Positions 30,089 to 38,126 of a stretch of 64,000 nucleotides of DNA are shown one piece after another (within the stretch, counting starts at the first letter, position 1; every line of letters begins with the position of its first letter). The translations under genes were made by a program, and so were the position numbers. The notes beneath the pieces are model-generated. The model did no database searches and was not told the DNA's origin. It worked only from the letters and a program-made list of their open reading frames with translations. The stretch spans positions 1-64,000 of the forward strand of contig QCJE01000001.1 of the NCBI GenBank assembly GCA_003216235.1. The letters run 5' to 3'. This DNA comes from Pelagibacteraceae bacterium AG-404-P07 (GTDB lineage Bacteria > Pseudomonadota > Alphaproteobacteria > Pelagibacterales > Pelagibacteraceae).

Positions 30089-30829
30089 ATGAATTCAATT
30101 TCTGCAAATCTCAATATAATGATTAAAGCTAGCGAAAAAGCATCAAAAAGATTGATAAGGGACTTTGGTGAGATTGAAAAACTTCAAGTGTCAAAAAAAG
30201 GCCCTGCAGATTTTGTTACTAACGCAGATATTAATACTGAAAAAGTAATAATTGACGAGTTAAAAAAAGCGAAACCTAATTACACAATATTATCTGAAGA
30301 AAATGGATTAGAAAACAATAAAGATAAAGAAAATATGTGGATCATTGATCCAATAGATGGAACAATTAATTTTTTACATGGAATACCTCATTTTGCCATT
30401 TCAATTGCTTTGATGTCAAAAAAAGAAATTGTTAGTGGTATAATTTATGATCCAATTAAAGATGAGTTATTTTATGCTGAAAAAAATAGTGGTGCTTTTT
30501 TAAATAATCAACGCATTAGGGTTTCAAAAAAAAACAATTTAAATGAATGTTTATTTGCTGCTGGAAGTAAAATTGAAATAGAACCTGAAATTAATTATAG
30601 AAATTCTGGATGTGCAGCACTTGATATGGCTTATGTAGCTAACGGTCGATACGATGGTTACTTTCAAAAAAGCTTAAATTTATGGGATATTGCTGCGGGA
30701 ATAATATTAATAAATGAGGCAGGTGGAATAATTGATAATATTGACCTTTCTAATAAAAAAAATATTAAAGTTATAGCATCTAACCCTGATATACATGAAA
30801 AATTTAAACAAAAAGTAGGTAACTTTTAA
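30089..30829 (+). CDS. suhB: Inositol-1-monophosphatase family protein
   Basis: Mg-dependent, lithium-sensitive phosphatase family; in E. coli SuhB also takes part in rRNA antitermination. The metal ligands are EE (70-71) and DPIDGT (87-92), and the C-terminal [15 protein letters not shown] is intact. Length is 246 residues. It follows efp by 4 nt. Substrate could be inositol phosphate or another sugar phosphate; sequence does not decide. Confidence 0.9.
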   Translation: MNSISANLNIMIKASEKASKRLIRDFGEIEKLQVSKKGPADFVTNADINTEKVIIDELKKAKPNYTILSEENGLENNKDKENMWIIDPIDGTINFLHGIPHFAISIALMSKKEIVSGIIYDPIKDELFYAEKNSGAFLNNQRIRVSKKNNLNECLFAAGSKIEIEPEINYRNSGCAALDMAYVANGRYDGYFQKSLNLWDIAAGIILINEAGGIIDNIDLSNKKNIKVIASNPDIHEKFKQKVGNF

Positions 30830-30857
30830 TTGTTTTAAAAGATTCTTTTGCTATAAA
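30830..30857 (+). promoter_or_regulatory. Candidate sigma-70 promoter of rpmE, extended -10
   Basis: TTGTTT (30830-30835), a 16-nt spacer and TATAAA (30852-30857), the last preceded by TG-n as in an extended -10. Transcription would start at about 30864, next to the rpmE ATG at 30865, so the mRNA would be leaderless or nearly so. It rests on sequence only. Confidence 0.45.
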
Positions 30858-30864
30858 TCTCGGC

Positions 30865-31095
30865 ATGAAAAAAAAAATACATCCTGATTACCATAATATT
30901 AAAGTTGAAATGACAGATGGCACACAATTCGAAACCAAATCTACCTGGGGAGCAGAGGGTGATGTATTAAAATTAGAAATTGATCCAAAATCACATTCTG
31001 CTTGGACTGGTGGTAAACAAAAATTAATGGATAAAGGTAGAATAAGTAAATTTAATAAGAAATTCCAAAACTTTAAATCAGAAAAAAAAAATTAA
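30865..31095 (+). CDS. rpmE: 50S ribosomal protein L31, zinc-free form
   Basis: Bridges the ribosomal subunits. The start [10 protein letters not shown] and the FETKSTWG and [18 protein letters not shown] segments are the L31 pattern. It has 76 residues and no cysteine at all, so the usual CXXC zinc site is missing. Its stop touches the trcR ATG. A promoter-like extended -10 lies 7 nt before the ATG. Confidence 0.95.
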   Translation: MKKKIHPDYHNIKVEMTDGTQFETKSTWGAEGDVLKLEIDPKSHSAWTGGKQKLMDKGRISKFNKKFQNFKSEKKN

Positions 31096-31662
31096 ATGTC
31101 TAATACACCTTTAATGCCAATGGCTACAGCTGTATGGCTAGTTGAAAATACCACTTTGACTTTTCAACAAATAGCCAATTTTTGTAATCTTCATGAGGTA
31201 GAAGTTCAAGGAATCGCTGATGGTGAAGTTGCAAAAGGTATCAAGGGTTATAATCCAATTATTTCAGGTCAACTTTCTAGAGAAGAAATTGACTTATCAT
31301 CAAAAGATCAAAATAGACCACTTGAAATCAAAAACTCTGATATTGAAATTTCTAACGAAGAAAAAAAGATAAAAAAATATATTCCATTATCAAAAAGGCA
31401 AGACAAACCAGATTCTGCTTTATGGCTAATTAAACATCATAATATTCTTAAAGATTCACAAATAGCAAAGTTGGTTGGAATAACAAAAAATTCGGTTACG
31501 TCAATAAGAAATAAAAATTATTGGAATTATAATAATTTAAATCCTAAAGATCCAGTAGCTCTAAATTTATTTACACAAAAAGATTTAATTTTAGCTATAG
31601 AGAAAGCAGAACGTAGAATTAAAAGAGAAAAAAAACAAAAGGCTAAACTAAATCAATCATAG
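31096..31662 (+). CDS. trcR: Cell cycle transcriptional regulator TrcR (DUF1013)
   Basis: Alphaproteobacterial DNA-binding regulator; the Caulobacter homologue is named TrcR. The protein starts MSNTPLMPMATAVWLVENTTLTF, which is a strong family mark, and has two helix-turn-helix-like parts: LTFQQIANFCNLHEVEVQGIADGE near 17-40 and LKDSQIAKLVGITKNSVTSIRN near 120-141. The C-terminus is Lys-rich. Length is 188 residues. It starts directly after rpmE and is probably co-transcribed with it. Confidence 0.88.
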   Translation: MSNTPLMPMATAVWLVENTTLTFQQIANFCNLHEVEVQGIADGEVAKGIKGYNPIISGQLSREEIDLSSKDQNRPLEIKNSDIEISNEEKKIKKYIPLSKRQDKPDSALWLIKHHNILKDSQIAKLVGITKNSVTSIRNKNYWNYNNLNPKDPVALNLFTQKDLILAIEKAERRIKREKKQKAKLNQS

Positions 31663-31672
31663 AATATAAGAT

Positions 31673-31741
31673 ATGAATAAATTTAATAGACATGAAATTA
31701 TAAAAATGATAACAAAACATTTTTTTGGAGGTATTTATTAA
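31673..31741 (+). CDS. Possible 22-residue leader peptide before rpsU
   Basis: An ATG-started frame of 22 codons fills the space between trcR and rpsU. Its last codons contain the rpsU Shine-Dalgarno sequence, and its TAA (31739-31741) overlaps the proposed ATT start of rpsU (31737-31739). This would allow coupling by termination and re-initiation. The frame is short, A+T-rich and has no clear ribosome site, so chance is a real possibility. Confidence 0.25.
   Translation: MNKFNRHEIIKMITKHFFGGIY
31726..31732 (+). promoter_or_regulatory. Strong Shine-Dalgarno of rpsU
   Basis: TGGAGGT gives a near-complete match to the 16S anti-Shine-Dalgarno. It lies 5 nt before the ATT at 31737, which decides the start. 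Few other genes in the window have so strong a site. Confidence 0.75.
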
Positions 31742-31931
31742 AATAGAAGTTAAAGATAACAATATTGAGCAAGCTTTAAGAGTTTTAAAAAGAAAATTAC
31801 AAAAAGATGGTTTTTTTAAAACAATCAAGCTTAAAAATACTTACGAGAAACCATCTGAGAAAAAGAAAAGAATTCTGCAAGAAAACATTAAGCGAGTAAA
31901 AAAACTTAACAAACTAAAAAATAGAATTTAG
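31737..31931 (+). CDS. rpsU: 30S ribosomal protein S21, apparent ATT start
   Basis: Small subunit protein that helps initiation by contacting the anti-Shine-Dalgarno region. From the ATT the protein reads (M)KIEVKDNNIEQALRVLKRKL, then a Lys/Arg-rich tail. This aligns end to end with the alphaproteobacterial pattern MQVLVRDNN, giving 64 residues. No ATG, GTG or TTG lies at the right place: the TTG at 31725 precedes and overlaps the Shine-Dalgarno. The strong ribosome site with a poor start codon suggests autoregulation. tRNA-fMet follows 6 nt after the stop. Confidence 0.85.
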   Translation: MKIEVKDNNIEQALRVLKRKLQKDGFFKTIKLKNTYEKPSEKKKRILQENIKRVKKLNKLKNRI

Positions 31932-31937
31932 ATATAT

Positions 31938-32014
<77 letters not shown>

Positions 32015-32019
32015 ATTTA

Positions 32020-33267
32020 ATGATCAAAGAAATAAAAAAAAAGTTTTCAAAAATAGATAATAAAGATAAATTTTTTATAATTTTATTTACGTTTTTTCCA
32101 ATAAGTTTAATTTTAGGCAATTTAATTATAAATTTATTTTTTTTATCATTTTCAATTAGTTTTTTTTTGAATTTTAATGAAAATAAATATTTTATAAAAA
32201 ATAAGATTATTTATCTTTTATCATTTTTTTTTATATCTCTATTAATAAATTTGATCTTTAGTTTATACCCCATAAATTCTTTACCGCGTGTTATAAAAAT
32301 ATTTTTTATTATACTTTTTATAATTGAAAGTTTAAGAATTTTTCAAAAGTATAATAAAGATTTCATTGATAATATTTTTTTAGGTTGGTCGGTAATTTTA
32401 GTTATTGTAATATTGGATTGTTATTTCGAAATAATTTTTGGATTTAATACTTTGGGTTATTCGACTCCATTAGTCGGAAGAGTTGCAAGTTTTTTTGGTG
32501 ATGAACTAGTAGTTGGTGCATTTGTATATGGATTTTCACTTTTTTTTATAAGTTATTTAATAATGCAAAAAACAAACAATTATATCGTTGCAATTAGTAT
32601 TCTAGGCGTGATTATTGTAAGTTTTTTGATTGGAGAAAGATCAAATTTTATAAAACTGTTTATTTCAATTATTCTTTTTACAGCGTTTGCTGTTAGAACA
32701 AAATTTTTTAATAAGATTTTAACTTTTTTAATTTTAATTTGTTTATTTTTTGTAATTTTAAAATTTAATGAAAATTATAAACATAGATACTACGAACAAT
32801 TCAAGAATTTATATCAAGTAAATGGATTGACCAATTTTTATAAGGAATCTCAATATGGAGCTCATCAAGATGCAGCAATTAAAATTTTTAAAGAATTTCC
32901 AATTTTTGGGGTTGGAGTTAAAAATTTTAGGTATGAAAGCATTAAAGAAAAATATAAAAATTTAGATTTAAAAGCAACTAACTCTAAACATACAACACAC
33001 CCTCATCAAATCCACTTAGAACTTTTATCTGAAACTGGGTTATTTGGATATGTATCATTTATCATTTTCATATTATTTTCATTATTTATTGGGATTAAAA
33101 ACTTCGTTAAATATAAAAATATTTATCAGTTAGCAAGTATACTGTTTATTTTTACAAGTTTATTACCATTTTTGCCATCTGGGAGTTTTTTATCAACTTT
33201 TAATAGCGCAATATTTTGGATAAATTTTTCGATAATGGTTGGGTTATGGCGGAATTTTAAAGTCTAA
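32020..33267 (+). CDS. O-antigen ligase/polymerase family membrane protein
   Basis: Polytopic inner-membrane protein of the Wzy/WaaL (Wzy_C) family, expected to attach or polymerise lipid-linked glycans on the periplasmic side. About ten to eleven hydrophobic helices are seen across 415 residues. A large periplasmic loop lies near 265-330, with FGVGVKNFRYES and the HPHQIHLELLSETGLFGY motif at its end, the hallmark of the family. It lies outside the sugar island but could use its product. The start is 5 nt after tRNA-fMet. Its end overlaps transaldolase by 11 nt, convergent. Confidence 0.85.
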   Translation: MIKEIKKKFSKIDNKDKFFIILFTFFPISLILGNLIINLFFLSFSISFFLNFNENKYFIKNKIIYLLSFFFISLLINLIFSLYPINSLPRVIKIFFIILFIIESLRIFQKYNKDFIDNIFLGWSVILVIVILDCYFEIIFGFNTLGYSTPLVGRVASFFGDELVVGAFVYGFSLFFISYLIMQKTNNYIVAISILGVIIVSFLIGERSNFIKLFISIILFTAFAVRTKFFNKILTFLILICLFFVILKFNENYKHRYYEQFKNLYQVNGLTNFYKESQYGAHQDAAIKIFKEFPIFGVGVKNFRYESIKEKYKNLDLKATNSKHTTHPHQIHLELLSETGLFGYVSFIIFILFSLFIGIKNFVKYKNIYQLASILFIFTSLLPFLPSGSFLSTFNSAIFWINFSIMVGLWRNFKV

Positions 33268-33952
33268 ATTTTGATTTTTTACTGTCTATTAAAAAATTTT
33301 TTACTGTCTCTTTAGTTAGCTGATCAAATGTTTTTCCAAAATTTTCAATTTTTTCTATTATAGACGGAGGTGTGGTTATTATATGACAATTGTTTTGTTT
33401 TGCTTGTAAATAATTATAAGGCTCTCTAACACTGGCCCACAAAATTTCTACATTTTTAAAATTTTTGGATAATGATATACTTTTCTTAATCTCTGGTATT
33501 GGATCTTTTCCTGTATCTCCTGCTCTGCCAGCAAATATGGAAATAATTACTTTTGATTTTTTATTAATACAATTTAAGATTTTCTTTGTTTGTTTTGCAG
33601 TATATACGGCTGTAATATTTAGTTTTATTTGTTTCTCATTAAGTTTTTTTATTAATTTACCCATAAAAATACCTTTAGAATTTATTACTGGAACTTTGAC
33701 AAAAACATTTCTACCCCAAGTATTTATATCTAATGCTTGTTTTCTCATAGAAGAATAGTCATCAGCAAACACCTCAAATGATATTGGCTTTTTTGTAACT
33801 TTAAGGATCTTTTTTGAATAATTTTTATAATTCTTAGCTCCTGCTTTTCTCATTAAACTTGGGTTTGTAGTAAATCCTTTTACAATTTTTTTTCTATCAA
33901 ATTTTTTAATTTGATTAATATCGGCAATATCACAAAAAATTTTTGTTTTCAA
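33257..33952 (-). CDS. Transaldolase family protein (TalC/MipB type)
   Basis: Schiff-base enzyme moving dihydroxyacetone units in the pentose phosphate pathway, or a fructose-6-phosphate aldolase. The 231-residue small type shows FCDIADINQIKKF, GFTTNPSLMRKAG, the catalytic lysine in VFVKVPV, NITAVYT, and IISIFAGRAGD. It complements transketolase at 23795. Its last 11 nt overlap the O-antigen ligase gene on the other strand, and no terminator is visible between them. Confidence 0.88.
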   Translation of the reverse strand: MKTKIFCDIADINQIKKFDRKKIVKGFTTNPSLMRKAGAKNYKNYSKKILKVTKKPISFEVFADDYSSMRKQALDINTWGRNVFVKVPVINSKGIFMGKLIKKLNEKQIKLNITAVYTAKQTKKILNCINKKSKVIISIFAGRAGDTGKDPIPEIKKSISLSKNFKNVEILWASVREPYNYLQAKQNNCHIITTPPSIIEKIENFGKTFDQLTKETVKNFLIDSKKSKFRL

Positions 33953-33959
33953 AAATTAC

Positions 33960-35354
33960 CTATAGATTTTTAGTTATATCTTCAGTCATTTTTTTTGCAT
34001 CTGCAAATAACATTAAAGTATTTTCTCTATAAAAAAGATCATTATCAATTCCAGCATAACCTGGTGATAAGCTTCTCTTTACAAATAAGACTGATTTGCA
34101 TTTTTCGACATCCAAAACTGGCATGCCATATATTGGGCTTTGAGGATCAGTTTTTGCAACTGGATTTGTCACATCATTGGCTCCAATTACAAATGCAACA
34201 TCAGCATTTGCAAAATTGTTATTTATTTCCTCTAATTCAAACACCTCATCATATGGAACATTTGCTTCAGCCAATAATACATTCATATGACCTGGCATTC
34301 TTCCTGCAACAGGATGGATTGCATATGAAACTTTAATTCCACTTTTTTTTAAAGTATCAACCATTTCTCTAAGAGCGTGCTGAGCTTGAGCGACAGCCAT
34401 TCCATAACCCGGTACAATAATAACTGATGAAGCATTCTTCATTAAAAAAGCTGCATCGTCTGCATTGCCACTTTTAACAGGTCTTTGTTCTTTATTTTTA
34501 TCTCCAGTAGTCCCAGTCGTTGCACCAAAACCACCTAATATAACATTAAAGAACGATCTATTCATTCCCTTACACATTATGTATGAAAGAATAGCACCTG
34601 ATGAACCAACTAAAGCTCCTGTGATAATTAAAGCAGTATTTTCTAAAGTGAAACCAATTCCAGCAGCAGCCCAACCTGAGTATGAGTTTAACATTGAGAT
34701 TACAACTGGCATGTCTGCTCCACCAATTGGAATAATAATTAAAAAACCAATCAAAAAAGAAACTGCGATTAATATCCAAAATAAATTTGAGGACTGAGTT
34801 GAACATAAATAAAAAGTTAAAATTACTATTGAAATCAATATTAATGCATTCAATGCATGTTGCCCTTTAAAAGTGATGGGCGCACCTGACATAATTCCTT
34901 GAAGTTTTAAAAAAGCAATGACAGAGCCTGAAAAAGTAATCGCCCCGACTGCAGCTCCAATTGCCATTTCAATCAAGCTTGCTAGTTTTATGTTTCCTGG
35001 AGTTCCTAGATTAAAAGCCTCCGGATTAATAAAGGCAGAAATCGCAACAAATACAGCAGCTAATCCAACTAAACTATGGAAGCCTGCAACTAATTCTGGC
35101 ATCGCAGTCATAGGAATTTTATAAGCTATAAAGGCACCGATAGTTCCGCCAATAGCTAAAAATATTAGTACATAAATAAATCCAGATGTAAAATTGCCTA
35201 CAGATAGGAATGTAACTGTAATTGCTATTATCATTCCAATTATACCAAATAAATTTCCCTGTCTTGAGGTTTCTGGTGAAGACAGACCTCTTAAAGCTAG
35301 GATAAATAATACTCCTGATATTAGATATAAAGTTGCTGAAACGTTTGCGGACAT
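33960..35354 (-). CDS. pntB: NAD(P) transhydrogenase beta subunit
   Basis: Membrane and NADP-binding subunit of the proton-translocating transhydrogenase, which makes NADPH from NADH using proton flow. The N-terminal half has about nine hydrophobic helices; the C-terminal domain (about 285-464) has VIIVPGYGMAVAQAQHA for NADP binding, HPVAGRMPGHMNVLLAEA and SLSPGYAGIDNDLF. Length is 464 residues, normal. It is preceded by pntAB by 9 nt. Confidence 0.97.
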   Translation of the reverse strand: MSANVSATLYLISGVLFILALRGLSSPETSRQGNLFGIIGMIIAITVTFLSVGNFTSGFIYVLIFLAIGGTIGAFIAYKIPMTAMPELVAGFHSLVGLAAVFVAISAFINPEAFNLGTPGNIKLASLIEMAIGAAVGAITFSGSVIAFLKLQGIMSGAPITFKGQHALNALILISIVILTFYLCSTQSSNLFWILIAVSFLIGFLIIIPIGGADMPVVISMLNSYSGWAAAGIGFTLENTALIITGALVGSSGAILSYIMCKGMNRSFFNVILGGFGATTGTTGDKNKEQRPVKSGNADDAAFLMKNASSVIIVPGYGMAVAQAQHALREMVDTLKKSGIKVSYAIHPVAGRMPGHMNVLLAEANVPYDEVFELEEINNNFANADVAFVIGANDVTNPVAKTDPQSPIYGMPVLDVEKCKSVLFVKRSLSPGYAGIDNDLFYRENTLMLFADAKKMTEDITKNL

Positions 35355-35363
35355 TATTTATAT

Positions 35364-35672
35364 TTATTTATCCTTTTTCTTTTTTTTATACATAGCAAGC
35401 ATTCTTTGAGTAACTAAAAATCCACCAAAAATATTAACCGCTGCTAGAATAATTGCTAAAAAACCATAAATGCTTGATGATGAAAAGATAACGTCTTCAT
35501 TACCCGATAATGCAGCGATTATTGCGCCCACTATAATTACTGATGATATTGCATTAGTCACTGACATTAAAGGAGTATGAAGCGAGGGTGTTACGCTCCA
35601 AACTACGTAATATCCTATAAATATTGACAAAATAAAAATACTAAATCTAAATATAAAAGGATCTATTTCCAT
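35364..35672 (-). CDS. pntAB: NAD(P) transhydrogenase alpha subunit, membrane part
   Basis: The split C-terminal piece of the alpha subunit, 102 residues with three to four hydrophobic helices and the segment YYVVWSVTPSLHTPLMSVTNAISSVIIVGA, which is typical of the channel part. In alphaproteobacteria the alpha subunit is commonly encoded as two genes, as here. It lies 4 nt after pntAA and 9 nt before pntB. Confidence 0.95.
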   Translation of the reverse strand: MEIDPFIFRFSIFILSIFIGYYVVWSVTPSLHTPLMSVTNAISSVIIVGAIIAALSGNEDVIFSSSSIYGFLAIILAAVNIFGGFLVTQRMLAMYKKKKKDK

Positions 35673-35676
35673 AATT

Positions 35677-36765
35677 CTATTTTATAAAAGTTTTTTCAAT
35701 AATTTCGTCTTCTAAATTAATATTAATTTTTTTGTTTTCTTTATCATACAAATTTGAAACAAAATTAAACACGTTTTTTGCGTACAAATTAGACGCAGAA
35801 GTAGGAAGTTTGTTTAAAATATTACTTTCACCCATAATTCTAATTCCGTTTTTATCTATAATTTGATCTACTTCTGTAAAAGCAGTATTTCCACCTTGTA
35901 TTGCAGCCAAGTCATAAATTACTGATCCAGGTTGCATATTATTTATCATATCATCTTTAATTATTACTGGTGCTTTTTTACCTGGAATTAAAGCTGTACA
36001 AATCACAATATCAATTTTTTTTAATGTTTCGCTTAACAGATCCTCCTGTTTTTTTTTAAAATCATCTGATGCTTCTTTCGCATAACCACCTTCTGTCTCA
36101 AGATTTTCTGCTCCTTCAACAGTTAAAAATTTCCCTCCTAAACTCTCTACTTGTTCTTTTGAAGCCATTCTTACATCTGTAGCAAAAACTATTGCACCCA
36201 TTCTTTTTGCAGTTGCTATAGCTTGCAAACCTGCAACTCCAGCACCAACGACCAAAACTTTTGCTGCTGGAACCGTTCCTGCAGCTGTCATCATCATTGG
36301 TATTGCTTTTTCAAAATTTGCAAATGACTCGATAACTGCTTTATAGCCAGCAAGATTGGCCTGAGACGAAAGTATATCCATAGATTGAGCTCTTGTAATT
36401 CTTGGAAGCAGTTCTAAAGAAAAAAAATTAATTTTTTTTTTTGAATGATTAATTATTATTTCTTTATTTTTATATGTATCCAAAACACCAATAAAAGTCT
36501 GATTTTCTTTTAATATTTCTATTTTATGGTCTGTAAATAATCCTAATTGAACTATTACATCAGCACTTTTAATTACTTCATTCTCATCTCTCTGAATATT
36601 TACACCTAATTCTTTATAGTCATTATCTTTTATACCTAAATGATCACCATAGTTTTCAGGTAAGATAACATCAAATCCTAAAGATATATATTTTTTTGCA
36701 ATTTCAGGTGTTATTGCAATTCTTCTTTCAAATTCTTTATTTTCTGAGACTGAAACAATTTTCAT
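35677..36765 (-). CDS. pntAA: NAD(P) transhydrogenase alpha subunit, NAD-binding part
   Basis: Cytoplasmic NAD(H)-binding domain of the transhydrogenase. The dinucleotide motif GAGVAGLQ is at 174-181, followed by the acidic end of the second strand in ATDVR. RITRAQSMDILSSQANLAGY and PGKKAPVII are family marks. Length is 362 residues. It follows a 36-residue membrane protein gene by 9 nt and begins the pntAA-pntAB-pntB set. Confidence 0.96.
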   Translation of the reverse strand: MKIVSVSENKEFERRIAITPEIAKKYISLGFDVILPENYGDHLGIKDNDYKELGVNIQRDENEVIKSADVIVQLGLFTDHKIEILKENQTFIGVLDTYKNKEIIINHSKKKINFFSLELLPRITRAQSMDILSSQANLAGYKAVIESFANFEKAIPMMMTAAGTVPAAKVLVVGAGVAGLQAIATAKRMGAIVFATDVRMASKEQVESLGGKFLTVEGAENLETEGGYAKEASDDFKKKQEDLLSETLKKIDIVICTALIPGKKAPVIIKDDMINNMQPGSVIYDLAAIQGGNTAFTEVDQIIDKNGIRIMGESNILNKLPTSASNLYAKNVFNFVSNLYDKENKKININLEDEIIEKTFIK

Positions 36766-36774
36766 TTAAAAACT

Positions 36775-36885
36775 TTACAGTAAGAATATCGCCATTAGAA
36801 CTAAAACTAATATTACCGCGACAGTTCCCCACAACACAAATTTTGTAAAATTTATCCAAGTATTTTTATGGTTATTGTTATCCAT
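36775..36885 (-). CDS. Small membrane protein, aa3-type cytochrome c oxidase subunit IV-like
   Basis: A 36-residue protein with a hydrophilic start (MDNNNHKNTWINFTKFVLWG) and one membrane helix to the C-terminus (about 17-36). This fits the bacterial aa3-type oxidase subunit IV family (COX4_pro_2), whose genes often lie just upstream of pntA in alphaproteobacteria. It starts 5 nt after the rpmJ stop and ends 9 nt before pntAA. The call rests on size, helix and position. Confidence 0.7.
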   Translation of the reverse strand: MDNNNHKNTWINFTKFVLWGTVAVILVLVLMAIFLL

Positions 36886-36890
36886 AAAAA

Positions 36891-37016
36891 CTACTTCTGT
36901 CTTGCTTTAAATTTTGGATTGATTTTATTAATTATGTACACACGACCTCTTCTCTTTACCATTTTTGAGTTTTGGTCTCTTTTTTTGATAGATTTTAAAG
37001 AACTTTTTATTTTCAT
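36891..37016 (-). CDS. rpmJ: 50S ribosomal protein L36, zinc-free form
   Basis: A 41-residue basic protein starting [14 protein letters not shown] and ending with [11 protein letters not shown], the zinc-free L36 type. It has no cysteine, whereas the zinc form has a Cys/His cluster. The ATG begins only 8 nt after the 3' end of 5S rRNA, on the same strand, with no Shine-Dalgarno. It is likely read from the 5S promoter, with the oxidase-like gene and pnt genes following. Confidence 0.93.
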   Translation of the reverse strand: MKIKSSLKSIKKRDQNSKMVKRRGRVYIINKINPKFKARQK

Positions 37017-37024
37017 AATTTTAA

Positions 37025-37140
37025 TGCCGGCAACGACCTACTCTCCCGTGTCTTAAGACAAAGTACCATCAGCGCTGAAAGGCTTGACTTCCGAGTTCGG
37101 AATGGGATCGGGTATAACACTTTCGCAATAATTACCGGCA
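37025..37140 (-). rRNA. rrf: 5S ribosomal RNA, separated from 16S and 23S
   Basis: A 116-nt gene whose ends TGCCGG and CCGGCA pair. The CCCGATCCCATTCCGAACTCGGAAG block is the universal 5S loop B/helix III core, and GATGGTACT with GGGAGAGTAGG forms the later helices. No 16S or 23S is in the window; the upstream neighbour is a sugar epimerase gene of the island. It therefore needs its own promoter, and a good candidate is seen. Confidence 0.96.
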
Positions 37141-37145
37141 TGGGT

Positions 37146-37173
37146 GTTATAGCTTAAATGAGATTATTGTAAA
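37146..37173 (-). promoter_or_regulatory. Sigma-70 promoter of the orphan 5S rRNA
   Basis: On the minus strand TTTACA (37168-37173), a 16-nt spacer and TATAAC (37146-37151). Each box is one base from consensus. The predicted start near 37139 coincides with the mature 5' end of 5S at 37140. It lies wholly inside the 45-base gap after the epimerase gene. Confidence 0.7.
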
Positions 37174-37185
37174 CTATGATTTATA

Positions 37186-38085
37186 TTAATTTTTCTTTGA
37201 TTTTTTGTGTTTTTTAATAAAACTTTCTATGTACTTTTTTAGATCTATTTTTCCATAACTTCTATTCACGTAGTTATTAATAGTCATGGTAGATAATGCT
37301 GAGGCATATCTTTCACCTAATCTCTGAGGTAATAATTTAATTTTTGATTTAAAAAATTTAGCAACTCTTATAATTGAATAGCTTTTTTTATTAGAAATTG
37401 TGTAATACTTACATTTATTTTTCTTCCAAGCCTTGTAACATACATCAATAGTATCATTTATATGAGTGAATCTTCTTGATTGTGTTCCAGGTTTTACAAC
37501 TGGCAATGGTCTATTTTTTAAATAACAATCTTCAAATATACCAATTACGGTTGCCATACTTCCTTTAGATATTTGATTTGGACCATATACGTTGTAAAAA
37601 AAAATTACTTCATATTTAAAATTAAACCATTTTTTTAAATTTTCTAAAAATTCCAAATTTTTTGATTTCGTAAAGGCATAAGGAGATAAATTTTTATCTT
37701 TTCCCCTGTTGCCTAAAGATGCAGAAGTAGCTGAATAAATTAATTTTATTTTATTTTTTAAGCAAAAATCAAATACAGCGTTAGTACCAATAGTGTTTGA
37801 TTGAATACAATGATTCATTTTTAAAAAACTTTGGTAAATTCTTGCAAACTCACCAAAGTGAAAAATTGAATGTATTTTTTTTTTATGTTTATTTAAAATA
37901 ACTGAAATATTTTTTGTATGTGATTCTTTATATGATACTTTTTTATTTTTAATGTGATTTTTCTTATTTCCAGATGAGTAATCATCAATACTTATGATTT
38001 TGTAATTAGTTTTTTTTATAAGTAATTTAATAAGATTTGAACCTACAAACCCGGCACCACCAGTTACTACAATTATATTTTTCAA
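37186..38085 (-). CDS. NAD-dependent sugar epimerase/dehydratase (extended SDR)
   Basis: Nucleotide-sugar enzyme of the UDP-glucose/UDP-GlcNAc 4-epimerase group. The N-terminal Rossmann motif is GGAGFVGSNL (9-18), the catalytic pair is in YAFTK, and YNVYGPNQ and RRFTHINDTID are typical of GalE-like proteins. Length is 299 residues, a little short for GalE. It is the first island gene next to 5S, 45 nt away, and the last of a minus-strand run of seven genes. Substrate is not decided. Confidence 0.85.
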   Translation of the reverse strand: MKNIIVVTGGAGFVGSNLIKLLIKKTNYKIISIDDYSSGNKKNHIKNKKVSYKESHTKNISVILNKHKKKIHSIFHFGEFARIYQSFLKMNHCIQSNTIGTNAVFDFCLKNKIKLIYSATSASLGNRGKDKNLSPYAFTKSKNLEFLENLKKWFNFKYEVIFFYNVYGPNQISKGSMATVIGIFEDCYLKNRPLPVVKPGTQSRRFTHINDTIDVCYKAWKKNKCKYYTISNKKSYSIIRVAKFFKSKIKLLPQRLGERYASALSTMTINNYVNRSYGKIDLKKYIESFIKKHKKSKKN

Positions 38086-38126
38086 ATTTTACCTCAAAAG
38101 TATTAATTAAATATACGATTATTAAA

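Noticed and set aside
31725..31736. TTG at 31725 as the rpsU start
   Set aside because: The codon overlaps the Shine-Dalgarno itself and would add four residues not found in S21 proteins.
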